Below, piece by piece: positions 26,509 to 34,312 of a stretch of DNA of 64,000 bases (its first letter is position 1; each line of letters starts with the position of its first letter). The position numbers were made by a program, and so were the translations under genes. Origin of the DNA: Aminivibrio pyruvatiphilus. Lineage in GTDB: Bacteria > Synergistota > Synergistia > Synergistales > Aminobacteriaceae. The stretch covers positions 24,812 to 88,811 of the forward strand of contig NZ_SORI01000011.1 of assembly GCF_004366815.1 (NCBI RefSeq), read 5' to 3'. The notes under the pieces are model-generated. The model was not told where the DNA came from. It saw only the letters and a program-made list of their open reading frames with translations, and ran no database searches.

Positions 26509-27720
26509 TCAGCGGGCCACTGCAGCCTCCACGCGGCCGGGATACGCCTCCAGGCCGACCTTGAGAATGTTCATTGCCTTGAGGAGGTCTTCGTTGTTCA
26601 GGACGTAGGCCAGCCGGAATTCCTGCTTTCCGAGACCCGGGGTGGCATAGAAGCCTTCTCCGGCGGACGCCATCATAGTTTCCCCGTTTACGTCGAAGTT
26701 CTGGAGCATCCAGATGATGAACTTCTCAGCATCGTCCACCGGCAGCTTCACCATCACGTAGAAGGCTCCCTTCGGCTCGGCGCACACCACGCCGGGCATC
26801 TCCTTCAGGGCCTTGTACAGGGTGTTTCTCCTTGACTGGTACTCTTTGTTGACTTCCTCGAGATAGGACTTCGGCGTGCTGTACAGGGCCGTGGCGCCCA
26901 CCTGCTCCAGGGTGGGGACGCACAGTCTTCCCTGGGCGAGCTTCAGAACCTGGGCCATGAAGTCCCTGTTTCTGCAGGCGATGCAGCCGATGCGGGCGCC
27001 GCAGGCGCTGTAGCGCTTGGATACGGAATCCACGATGATGACCCGGTCGGCGATCTCCGGGAGATGTCCGAAGCTCGTGTACTGCAGCCCGTCGTATACG
27101 AACTCCCTGTACACTTCGTCGGCGACGATGAAAAGGTCATGCTTCAGGGCCAGGGAGGCCAGCATATCCATTTCATCTCTCGTGTAGATGGTTCCGGTGG
27201 GGTTGCCGGGATTGGCCACGAGAACACCCCGGGTCTTCGGAGTGACGAGGGCTTCGATTTCCTCTCTCGGGGGAAGGTGGAACCCTTCTTCGGCTTTTGT
27301 GGTGATGGGGCGCACTTTCACGTTCACGGAACCGGCAAAGGCGTTATAATTGGCGTAGAAGGGTTCGGGGATGAGCACTTCGTCCCCGGGATCGCACATG
27401 GCCATGAAGGCGAACATGAGGGCTTCGCTTCCGCCGTTTGTGACGATGATGTCCTCCCGTTCGAAGGGAATGTTGAAGTTTTTATAGTAGCCGCTCATGG
27501 CGTCACGGAGATCGTTGTTTCCCTGGGAGGTGGCATAGGCTATCACGTCCTGGGAAAAGCCCCTGATGGCCTCGAGGAAGGATGGAGGAGTCACGATGTC
27601 TGGCTGGCCGATATTGAGGGGATAGATCTTTTTGCCCTTCGCCCGGGCTTCCTCCGCATAGGGAAGAAGGCGGCGGACAGGCGACGACTGAAGCGCGCGA
27701 ACTCGTTCGGAAAACTTCAC
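26509..27720 (-). CDS. Aspartate/alanine-type PLP aminotransferase
   Basis: A 403-residue class I aminotransferase. Visible are NIGQPDIVTP, NGGSEALMFAF, NPGNPTGTIY, the aspartate and tyrosine in VADEVYREFVYD, and the Schiff-base lysine in VDSVSKRYSACGARIG. The carboxylate-binding arginine is in EFRLAYVLN. The N-terminal pattern (RVRALQSSPVRRL) resembles AspB-type enzymes common in thermophiles and amino-acid fermenters. The start is GTG at 27720 after AAGGGGG. It is transcribed divergently from apgM. Substrate among Asp, Ala or others cannot be fixed from sequence. It differs clearly from the aminotransferase at 4665-5888. Confidence 0.9.
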   Translation of the reverse strand: MKFSERVRALQSSPVRRLLPYAEEARAKGKKIYPLNIGQPDIVTPPSFLEAIRGFSQDVIAYATSQGNNDLRDAMSGYYKNFNIPFEREDIIVTNGGSEALMFAFMAMCDPGDEVLIPEPFYANYNAFAGSVNVKVRPITTKAEEGFHLPPREEIEALVTPKTRGVLVANPGNPTGTIYTRDEMDMLASLALKHDLFIVADEVYREFVYDGLQYTSFGHLPEIADRVIIVDSVSKRYSACGARIGCIACRNRDFMAQVLKLAQGRLCVPTLEQVGATALYSTPKSYLEEVNKEYQSRRNTLYKALKEMPGVVCAEPKGAFYVMVKLPVDDAEKFIIWMLQNFDVNGETMMASAGEGFYATPGLGKQEFRLAYVLNNEDLLKAMNILKVGLEAYPGRVEAAVAR

Positions 27721-27857
27721 CTGTATTACCCCCTTGAATTAAACTGGATGGACCTTTGGAGAAAATGATATCATAAAATCCAATGGTTTTTGCAGAAAAA
27801 AACGAGTACTTACTACAAATTTGTTCCTGGAAATTACCCGGAGGTGGAATCTGACCC

Positions 27858-29066
27858 ATGAAAAGAATGGAACTTCTGCGGAGACTCGCCCGCGACAACG
27901 GAAAAAAAATGATACTCCTCGTCATGGACGGAATCGGCGGACTTCCCGGCCCGGACGGAAAAACCGAGCTCGAAGCCGCTGATACCCCGAACCTGGACGG
28001 CCTTGCCGCAAAAAGCGAGCTTGGCCTCATCGACATGGTGGACGCGGGAATAACCCCGGGAAGCGGTCCCGGCCATCTTTCCCTGTTCGGTTACGATCCA
28101 CTCGAGTTTTCCATCGGCAGGGGCATCCTCGAGGCCATGGGCGTCGGGGCTCTCGTAGGCCCGGGAGACGTCTGCGCCCGGGGGAATTTCTGCACCCGCT
28201 CCGAAGACGACATCATCCTGGACAGGAGAGCCGGGCGGATAGCCACGGAAAAAAGCGCTCTCGTGGTGGAGAAGCTGGCGGCAGCCATAAGAGAGATAGA
28301 TGGTGTGAAGGTCACCTTTTACCCCGGAAAGGAACACCGGTTTGTCGTCGTCTTCTCCGGTGCCGGCCTGACTGAACAGGTTGCCGATGCCGACCCCCAG
28401 CAGGAAGGGGCCCCCATGCGGTGGGCGGACTCTCTTGGGCCCGACGGGGAAAGGATGGCGGCCGTGGCCAATGCCTTCATAAGGAAGGTCTCCGAGGTTC
28501 TGAAGGGTGATGCCCCGGCGAACGGATGCCTGCTGAGGGGATTCTCCTCAGCTCCCGATCTGCCCCTGATGGGGGACCTCTACCGGATGAGGCCCGTTGC
28601 CGTGGCAACCTACCCCATGTACCGCGGGCTGGCGAAGCTCGTCGGGATGGACGTCGTTGACGCCGGCGAGACCCTGGACCAGCTCTTCGACACCGTCGGC
28701 CGTCTCTGGAACGACTATGACTACTTCTACGTCCACGTGAAGTACACGGACAGCAGGGGAGAGGACGGAGACTTCGACGGCAAGCGGAAAGTGGTGGAGA
28801 CGGTGGACGCCCTTCTTCCGAAACTACTTGCCCTGTCCCCCGGCGTACTGGTGGTGACGGGGGACCACAGCACCCCCAGCGTCATGAGCGCCCACTCCTG
28901 GCATCCCGTGCCGTTCCTGCTCTCGAGCCCCTTCGTTCGTTCAGGGGATTCAGCGGCCTTCAGCGAGAGGGAATGCCGCATCGGCTCGGGGGGCAGGATG
29001 GAGGCGCGGAAGCTGCTCGGACTGATGCTCGCCCATGCCGGCCGGCTAGAAAAATACGGCGCGTAA
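27858..29066 (+). CDS. apgM: 2,3-bisphosphoglycerate-independent phosphoglycerate mutase, archaeal type
   Basis: A 402-residue alkaline-phosphatase-superfamily enzyme that interconverts 3- and 2-phosphoglycerate. The metal site is in LLVMDGIGGLPG; TPNLDGLA and ITPGSGPGHLSLFGYDP are diagnostic for the archaeal-type (aPGAM) branch rather than the 510-residue GpmI. The C-terminal metal ligands are in VVTGDHSTPS and SWHPVPFLL. The start ATG at 27858 follows GGAGGTGG. It is followed closely by the YhaM-like gene, so apgM probably heads an operon that runs through the pseudouridine synthase. Confidence 0.93.
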   Translation: MKRMELLRRLARDNGKKMILLVMDGIGGLPGPDGKTELEAADTPNLDGLAAKSELGLIDMVDAGITPGSGPGHLSLFGYDPLEFSIGRGILEAMGVGALVGPGDVCARGNFCTRSEDDIILDRRAGRIATEKSALVVEKLAAAIREIDGVKVTFYPGKEHRFVVVFSGAGLTEQVADADPQQEGAPMRWADSLGPDGERMAAVANAFIRKVSEVLKGDAPANGCLLRGFSSAPDLPLMGDLYRMRPVAVATYPMYRGLAKLVGMDVVDAGETLDQLFDTVGRLWNDYDYFYVHVKYTDSRGEDGDFDGKRKVVETVDALLPKLLALSPGVLVVTGDHSTPSVMSAHSWHPVPFLLSSPFVRSGDSAAFSERECRIGSGGRMEARKLLGLMLAHAGRLEKYGA

Positions 29067-29097
29067 GGCCTCTTTTATGACAATACGGGGTGATGGC

Positions 29098-30132
29098 GTG
29101 GAAGAGCAGCGGCTGAGCAAGACCGGAGAAATCCGGCGGATGGCCAAGGACGACCGTTTCAAGGTTCTCGGGGTTGTGTCGAGAGCCTCCGTGAGAAAGG
29201 ACAAGAACGGGAAGAATTACTGGGATATCGCCCTTATGGATGACGAAGGCATCATCGAAGGAAAAATCTGGGGAAATTCCAGGTGGTGGGACAAGAGCGG
29301 CGACGGGCAGGTCGAGGTGCAGGACCCTGCCGAATCGTCAGTTTTCGGTGAGCTTGTGGGCAAAACCCTGGGATTGGCGGGTCAGGTCACCGAATTCAAA
29401 GGACAGCTCCAGTACAATTTCAACGCGGTGTATTTCCTGAACCAGGAGAAATTTCCTCCCCACCAGTTTGTACAGCGTTCTCCCATCGACCAGGACACCC
29501 TGGAAAAGGAGTTTTTCGACCTCCTGGGGAGCTGCGGCGGACAGGTGGAGGCTTTTCTCCGTTACGTCTTCTTCGAGAGAAAACTCTGGGACCGGTTCAA
29601 GGACTGGCCGGCAGCGGTGGCCCACCACCATGCCTACGTAGGTGGATTGCTGGAGCACACCATTGCCGTGGCGAGGACGGCAAGATCCCTGGCGGGGACC
29701 TACTCCGAATCGGGGTATGAAATCAGTGTCCCAGTCGCTGTGGCGGGGGCCCTGCTGCACGATCTCGGAAAGATGGATTCCTACAGACTCGTTCCTGCTC
29801 CCGAAATGACGGTGGTCGGCACGGTCATAGACCATATTGTCCTGGGATACAGCACCTTCGCCGCCCTTGCCAGGGATTTCGGCCTGGAGGAACGGCTTTT
29901 TCTCGCCATAGGCCATATTCTGGTGAGCCATCATGGATGCCGGGAATTCGGATCCCCCGTTCTGCCCGCCACCCCAGAGGCCATGGCGGTGAGTGCGGCC
30001 GACGAGCTCGACTTCAGGCTTTTCTGCTGGAAAAATTCTGTGGAGAAAATGGAGGACGGCAAGGAAATTACGGATTACAACGTTTCAGCCCAGAGGCGTT
30101 TCTGGAAATGGGAGCAGGGGAATGGCGCATAA
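29098..30132 (+). CDS. YhaM-like HD-domain 3'-5' exoribonuclease with OB fold
   Basis: About 344 residues. The N-terminal ~110 residues look like an OB-fold nucleic-acid-binding domain (FKVLGVVSRASVRKDKNGKNYW), and the C-terminal part is an HD phosphohydrolase domain with HHHAYVGGLLEHT, ALLHDLGKMDSY and ILVSHHG. This is the layout of YhaM, a Mn-dependent 3'-5' exoribonuclease, and of related OB-HD proteins. I prefer GTG 29098 because GGGGTGAT precedes it and pairs well with 16S; ATG 29077 is also open but has a weak site. The end overlaps the next gene by 11 nt. Confidence 0.83.
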   Translation: MEEQRLSKTGEIRRMAKDDRFKVLGVVSRASVRKDKNGKNYWDIALMDDEGIIEGKIWGNSRWWDKSGDGQVEVQDPAESSVFGELVGKTLGLAGQVTEFKGQLQYNFNAVYFLNQEKFPPHQFVQRSPIDQDTLEKEFFDLLGSCGGQVEAFLRYVFFERKLWDRFKDWPAAVAHHHAYVGGLLEHTIAVARTARSLAGTYSESGYEISVPVAVAGALLHDLGKMDSYRLVPAPEMTVVGTVIDHIVLGYSTFAALARDFGLEERLFLAIGHILVSHHGCREFGSPVLPATPEAMAVSAADELDFRLFCWKNSVEKMEDGKEITDYNVSAQRRFWKWEQGNGA

Positions 30133-31048
30133 GCTGACGGTTTCCTCATCCGACGACGGACGCAGGTTTGACAAGGTGCTCCGGTCCATCTGGCCCGGCC
30201 TTCCCCTGAGCGTGGTCATGAAGGGAATCCGGACAGGCTCCGTGAGGCTTGACGGAAAAAAGGCCTCCTGCGATGTCCGGGTTTCTGCCGGCCAGGAGAT
30301 TTACGTCCCGTGGGAGAGCCCCAGGGAAGCGGCGGGGGAGTACCGCTACCGCCGGACTTTGTCCGTTCTCTTCCGTGACAGCCGGATCTGGGCTGTGAAC
30401 AAGCCTGAAAACCTTCTTGTCCAGCCCGACAGGAAGGACCAGGACAACGTCCTTGACCGGGTGAAGTACATGCTGCAGCTCGAGGGGCTCGAAGAAAGGG
30501 CCTATGCCGTGCACCGCCTCGACAGGAACACCACGGGCGTTCTGCTCGTTGCCCTTTCGGGGGTCAGTCTCCGGATACTTCAGGACGCCTTCCGGGAGAG
30601 AAAAATCCGCAAAACCTACCTCGCGGTGGTGGCGGGACTCCCGCCGAAGGAAGGAGAGATCCGGGCGCCGCTCCTGAAGGAGCCTTCGTCGAACACAGTC
30701 CGGGTCGATCCTGCCGGCAAAGAAGCCCTGACCAGGTTCAGGCTTCTCGGCGGCGGAAACGACGCCTCCCTCGTGGAGATCGACCTCGTGACGGGACGGT
30801 CCCACCAGGCCAGGGTCCACATGGCGTCCATAGGATGCCCTGTCCTCGGCGACATCCGGTACGGAAGCGAGGAAACCAACGGAAAATGGAGAAAGCGGGG
30901 AATCCGGCGCCCCCTGCTTCACAGCTACAGGATCCTTTTTGGGGAACTCGGGGGAGAAATTGAGGATTTGTCCGGCATGAGGATTACCGCTCCTCTTCCC
31001 GCCGACATGGAGTCCCTTTGCGCCTCCCGGGGATGGCGGCTTCCGTAA
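30122..31048 (+). CDS. RluC/RluD-family 23S rRNA pseudouridine synthase
   Basis: A 308-residue enzyme that isomerises uridine to pseudouridine. An N-terminal S4-like RNA-binding domain (about 8-75) is followed by the catalytic domain. The catalytic aspartate lies in AVHRLDRNTTGVLL, with the downstream motifs KTYLAVVAG and TGRSHQARVHMA (an RluA-family R-T-H-Q-I/A-R variant). The start ATG at 30122 overlaps the YhaM-like gene by 11 nt; GGGAGCAGGGG lies just upstream. The exact position modified (RluC or RluD type) cannot be decided. Confidence 0.9.
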   Translation: MAHKLTVSSSDDGRRFDKVLRSIWPGLPLSVVMKGIRTGSVRLDGKKASCDVRVSAGQEIYVPWESPREAAGEYRYRRTLSVLFRDSRIWAVNKPENLLVQPDRKDQDNVLDRVKYMLQLEGLEERAYAVHRLDRNTTGVLLVALSGVSLRILQDAFRERKIRKTYLAVVAGLPPKEGEIRAPLLKEPSSNTVRVDPAGKEALTRFRLLGGGNDASLVEIDLVTGRSHQARVHMASIGCPVLGDIRYGSEETNGKWRKRGIRRPLLHSYRILFGELGGEIEDLSGMRITAPLPADMESLCASRGWRLP

Positions 31049-31092
31049 TGGAAGAGGAGTGACGGACTGAAGGTCCGGAGAGGAGGATAATG

Positions 31093-31419
31093 ATGGAACT
31101 GAAAATCGTCGCGGAGCGGAGCATTATGGACAAGCTCCGGAAAAAAGGCGAAGCGTTTGTCATCCAGCGGACCCTCGGGATCGGGTGAGGAGCCAGGAGA
31201 GTCTTCAGAGTTGAAGACGGCGTTCCTCCGTCGGAGGGCGAATACCGCAGAATAGAGCACGAAGGAGTTTCCCTCTGGGTTCCCTCCTTTATGAAATTCA
31301 GAAATGACACTGTCGAGGTAGTCCAGCGGGGCTTTCTGTGGTCGGCCTATCTCATGGTTACCAGCGTAGAAGCGGGCAGCGGCTCTTTTTGCGCTGATTG
31401 TTCCGATTGCGGAGAATGA
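31093..31419 (+). CDS. Predicted small selenoprotein (in-frame UGA as selenocysteine, CC/Se or HesB-like type)
   Basis: Read through the in-frame TGA at 31186-31188, this frame encodes 108 residues with selenocysteine at position 32. The sequence around it is TLGIG-U-GARRVF, like the G-U-G motif of HesB-like and CC/Se-motif selenoproteins. After it comes EYRRIEHEGVSLWVPSFMKF, the pattern I recall for the second half of the CC/Se family, and the C-terminus ends in CADCSDCGE. An AGGAGG lies 6 nt before ATG 31093. A hairpin starts at the UGA (31187-31228). If UGA is a stop, only 31 residues are made. It sits between rluC/D-like and GDH genes. The role is probably redox or metal-related (inference). 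Confidence 0.72.
31187..31228 (+). promoter_or_regulatory. SECIS-like hairpin directly after the UGA
   Basis: GAGGA (31187-31191) pairs with TCCTC (31224-31228), GCC (31192-31194) with GGC (31219-31221), and GTCTTCA (31201-31207) with TGAAGAC (31212-31218); the apical loop is GAGT. The loop is 20 nt past the UGA, inside the usual 16-37 nt for bacterial SECIS elements, and has a G at its first position. Confidence 0.6.
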
Positions 31420-31476
31420 ATTGTAAGATTTTGTTCTAGGTATTTGGAACTATTTTGACCTATTTCTTCTCTTTTC

Positions 31477-31506
31477 TTGGTGCTTTAAGGAAAAAAATGT
31501 TATGAT
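31477..31506 (+). promoter_or_regulatory. Promoter for the first glutamate dehydrogenase gene
   Basis: TTGGTG (31477-31482), an 18-nt spacer, and TATGAT (31501-31506), in an AT-rich stretch after the selenoprotein stop. The predicted start of transcription is near 31513, giving a ~44-nt leader. Confidence 0.55.
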
Positions 31507-31556
31507 ATGAACGGTCTCAAACGGCGGAAGCCGTAAAAATACAGGAGGTGTGTTTA

Positions 31557-32834
31557 ATGGCCGTAGTGAAGCGTACTTCCTCAAACGTTCTCCTTGACAC
31601 AGCACTCAAGAATTTCTATGCAGCAGCTGAGGAGATGGGGCTCGAAGAGGGACTCATCGACATCCTCAGCCACTCCGAGCGCCGGACATGCGTTTCCATC
31701 CCCGTGGAAATGGATGACGGTACGGTAAGGGTTTTTGACGGGTACAGGGTTCTCCATTCTTCCGCCATCGGACCGGGCAAGGGCGGAGTCCGTTTCCACC
31801 CCGAAGTGAATCTTGATGAATGCGAAGCCCTCGGCATGATGATGACCTGGAAATGCTCCCTCGCCGGCATTCCCTACGGCGGAGGCAAGGGTGGCGTTTC
31901 CTGCGAACCCCTCGAGCTTTCCAAGAAGGAAAAAGAGCGGATCGCCAGAACCTGGGCAGCCCGGATGGCTCCCGTTATCGGAGCATGGACCGACGTCCCC
32001 GCCCCTGACGTGAACACCGGCGGACCGGAAATGGTCTGGTTCATGGACACCATCAGCAAGATGAAGAACCAGCTCGAGCCTGCAATTTTCACCGGAAAGC
32101 CCATTCCCCTGTGGGGGTCCAAGGGCCGCACGGCTGCGACGGGCTACGGCGTCGCCACCTGCGCTCTCGAGCTTCTGAAGAATCTGGGCAAGTCTCCCGA
32201 GGGCGCCACCGTCGCCATCCAGGGCTTCGGCAACGTGGGCACCTATGCCGCCCTTACAATGATCGATGCCGGATCCAAGGTCATCGGCATCAGCGACATC
32301 ACCGGAACTTATTACGCCCCCAACGGCCTTGATATCAAAAAAGCATTCGACCACGTGAGCAACCATCCGAAGCGCCTTCTTGAAGGCTTTACCTGCGACG
32401 GCTGCCAGAAGCTCGACCTTCCCGAAGTGCTTTTCCTGGACTGTGACATCCTTATCCCCGCCGCCCTTGAGGGCGTCATCAACGGGAAGAATGCCGACAA
32501 GGTCAAGGCGAAGTACATCGTCGAAGCAGCCAATGGCCCCATCACTCCTGAAGGCGACGCCATTCTCGATGACAAGGGAATTCTCGTCGTTCCCGACTTC
32601 CTGGCCAATTCCGGCGGAGTCATCGGCTCCTACTTCGAGTGGGCCCAGGACCTCGGCGGATTCTTCTGGTCGGAGGAGGAGTACAACGACCGGCTGATCC
32701 GCATCATGAAGGACAACTTCCAGCGGGTGTGGACGTACGCGAAGGACAAGAACGTCAAGATGCGCCGGGCAGCCTTCATGGCCGCTATCCAGAGAGTGGC
32801 CGATGCGGTGCGGATGAGAGGCGTGTTCCTGTAA
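31557..32834 (+). CDS. Glu/Leu/Phe/Val dehydrogenase (glutamate dehydrogenase), copy 1
   Basis: A 425-residue hexameric-type NAD(P)-dependent dehydrogenase that oxidatively deaminates glutamate to 2-oxoglutarate. The substrate-binding region is GPGKGGVRFHP and TWKCSLAGIPYGGGKGGV (catalytic lysine in GGGKGG), with APDVNTGGPEM; the NAD fold begins at VAIQGFGNVGTYAA. The start ATG at 31557 follows AGGAGGTG; an upstream GTG at 31548 overlaps that site and is rejected. A promoter (31477-31506) and terminator (32856-32884) bracket it, so it is a single-gene unit. It is central to amino-acid fermentation (inference). Confidence 0.94.
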   Translation: MAVVKRTSSNVLLDTALKNFYAAAEEMGLEEGLIDILSHSERRTCVSIPVEMDDGTVRVFDGYRVLHSSAIGPGKGGVRFHPEVNLDECEALGMMMTWKCSLAGIPYGGGKGGVSCEPLELSKKEKERIARTWAARMAPVIGAWTDVPAPDVNTGGPEMVWFMDTISKMKNQLEPAIFTGKPIPLWGSKGRTAATGYGVATCALELLKNLGKSPEGATVAIQGFGNVGTYAALTMIDAGSKVIGISDITGTYYAPNGLDIKKAFDHVSNHPKRLLEGFTCDGCQKLDLPEVLFLDCDILIPAALEGVINGKNADKVKAKYIVEAANGPITPEGDAILDDKGILVVPDFLANSGGVIGSYFEWAQDLGGFFWSEEEYNDRLIRIMKDNFQRVWTYAKDKNVKMRRAAFMAAIQRVADAVRMRGVFL

Positions 32835-32855
32835 AAGAAAAGAGCTTATTGTTTC

Positions 32856-32884
32856 GGGGCCGGAGAAATCCGGCCTCTTTTTTT
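32856..32884 (+). terminator. Rho-independent terminator of GDH copy 1
   Basis: An 8-bp stem (GGGGCCGG 32856-32863 with CCGGCCTC 32870-32877, one G-T pair) followed by seven T residues. Confidence 0.88.
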
Positions 32885-33021
32885 GTTCCGTTAATTAGAC
32901 AGAAAAGACAAATAAGTGATCAAAACATGCGCCGTGTGTGTTAGAATTTTCAAAGAAAGAAGTGGCGAAACGGTCTCTGTAATCCATGGGAAAGCAGATC
33001 TACGAGGAGGTGGAGGAACGG

Positions 33022-34263
33022 ATGAACCCGAGAGAGATGTACCTGCAGCAGCTTGAACAGGCGGTGCCTTACTTGACGGTGGAGCCCGAATACCTTGAGA
33101 TGCTGAGGTATCCGAAAGAGGTTCTCGAGCTTTCCATTCCCGTGCGGCTCGACGGAGGAGGAGTGAAGATTTTCAGCGCGTGGCGGAGCCATCACAACAA
33201 CGCTCTCGGCCCCTACAAGGGAGGAGTCCGGTACCACGTGGAAGTAAGCCGGGATGAAGTTGTCGCTCTTTCCTCGTGGATGACTATCAAGTGTGCCATT
33301 GCCGGCCTCCCCTACGGCGGAGGCAAGGGGGGCGTCTCGGTGGATGTCCGCGAGCTGTCGCGGAACGAACTCGAGAATCTCAGCAGGGCCTATGCTTTCG
33401 GCATCTCCCGGTTCGTCGGGACGGATTATGACATTCCCGCTCCCGATGTGTACACAAATCCCCAGGTAATGGCCTGGTTTCTCGATACCTTCGAGAAAGT
33501 GAAGGGCTGGAGCGAGCCGTCGGCTTTTACGGGAAAACCGGTAGTCATGGGAGGATCTCTCGGCAGATCCGATTCGACGGGAAAGGGAGGCATCTTCATC
33601 CTCAGGGAAGCCCTGAAAGCCATGGGACTCCTGGGCAAACCCCTCACCGTGGGAATACAGGGATACGGAAACGTGGGCTCCCGGGCCCACCGGTTCGTCG
33701 AGGAAGATCTCGGCCTCACCGTAGTAGCGGTCTGTGATTCCGGTGCGGCTGTTTACAATCCGGCGGGACTGAAATACTCGGAAGTGGGGAAATTCAAGGA
33801 AGAAACCCGTTCCCTGAAAGGTTTTTCCGGCGGGGAAGAATTTTTCCCTGATCTGATTTTCGAGAAGGAAATGGACATCCTCATCCTGGCTGCCCTCGGC
33901 GGTGCAATCGACGAAAAGAATGCCGGAGCTGTAAGGGCAAAGGTGATTCTCGAGCTGGCCAACGGCCCCATAACGCCTGAAGGCGAAGCCATCCTTGCCG
34001 ACAGGGGAGTGCTTATCGTCCCGGATGTCCTTGCCAACGCCGGGGGAGTAATCGTCAGCTGTTTCGAATGGATCCAGGGACGTTCAGGTGACATGTGGTC
34101 TGAAGAATATGTGTTTTCAAAGCTGGACGAGAGAATGGTCCGGTCCTTCAGGGAAATCTGGTCTATCCGGCAGGACAGGAAGATCAGTTTCCGCCAGGCC
34201 GCCTATGTCAAGGCGGTCAGCAGAATTGTGGATGCCATGAGGTTCCGGGGGATTTGGCCGTAG
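33022..34263 (+). CDS. Glu/Leu/Phe/Val dehydrogenase, copy 2
   Basis: A 413-residue paralogue of the preceding gene with the same motifs: GPYKGGVRYHVE, TIKCAIAGLPYGGGKGGVSV, APDVYTNPQVM and VGIQGYGNVGSRAHRF. It differs in several substrate-pocket positions and throughout the N-terminus, so it is not a recent duplicate. It may prefer another amino acid or cofactor. I chose ATG 33022 because GGAGGAACGG precedes it and MNPREM matches the usual family start; the frame is open 12 codons further up to 32986. A TAGAAT -10-like sequence is at 32942-32947. Confidence 0.92.
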   Translation: MNPREMYLQQLEQAVPYLTVEPEYLEMLRYPKEVLELSIPVRLDGGGVKIFSAWRSHHNNALGPYKGGVRYHVEVSRDEVVALSSWMTIKCAIAGLPYGGGKGGVSVDVRELSRNELENLSRAYAFGISRFVGTDYDIPAPDVYTNPQVMAWFLDTFEKVKGWSEPSAFTGKPVVMGGSLGRSDSTGKGGIFILREALKAMGLLGKPLTVGIQGYGNVGSRAHRFVEEDLGLTVVAVCDSGAAVYNPAGLKYSEVGKFKEETRSLKGFSGGEEFFPDLIFEKEMDILILAALGGAIDEKNAGAVRAKVILELANGPITPEGEAILADRGVLIVPDVLANAGGVIVSCFEWIQGRSGDMWSEEYVFSKLDERMVRSFREIWSIRQDRKISFRQAAYVKAVSRIVDAMRFRGIWP

Positions 34264-34275
34264 GGGGACTGAGCA

Positions 34276-34307
34276 GGGTGGAAAGGAGCAGCTCGGCCTT
34301 TCCACCC
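34276..34307. terminator. 11-bp convergent hairpin between GDH copy 2 and the AstE-like gene
   Basis: 34276-34286 pairs with 34297-34307 around a 10-nt loop. It lies between two convergent stop codons; there is no T run on either strand. Confidence 0.5.
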
Positions 34308-34312
34308 GGAAA

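Noticed and set aside
31049..31556. Treating the 500-nt stretch between the pseudouridine synthase and GDH as noncoding
   Set aside because: The selenocysteine reading gives a continuous 108-residue frame with a ribosome site and a hairpin at the UGA, and the promoter accounts for the rest.
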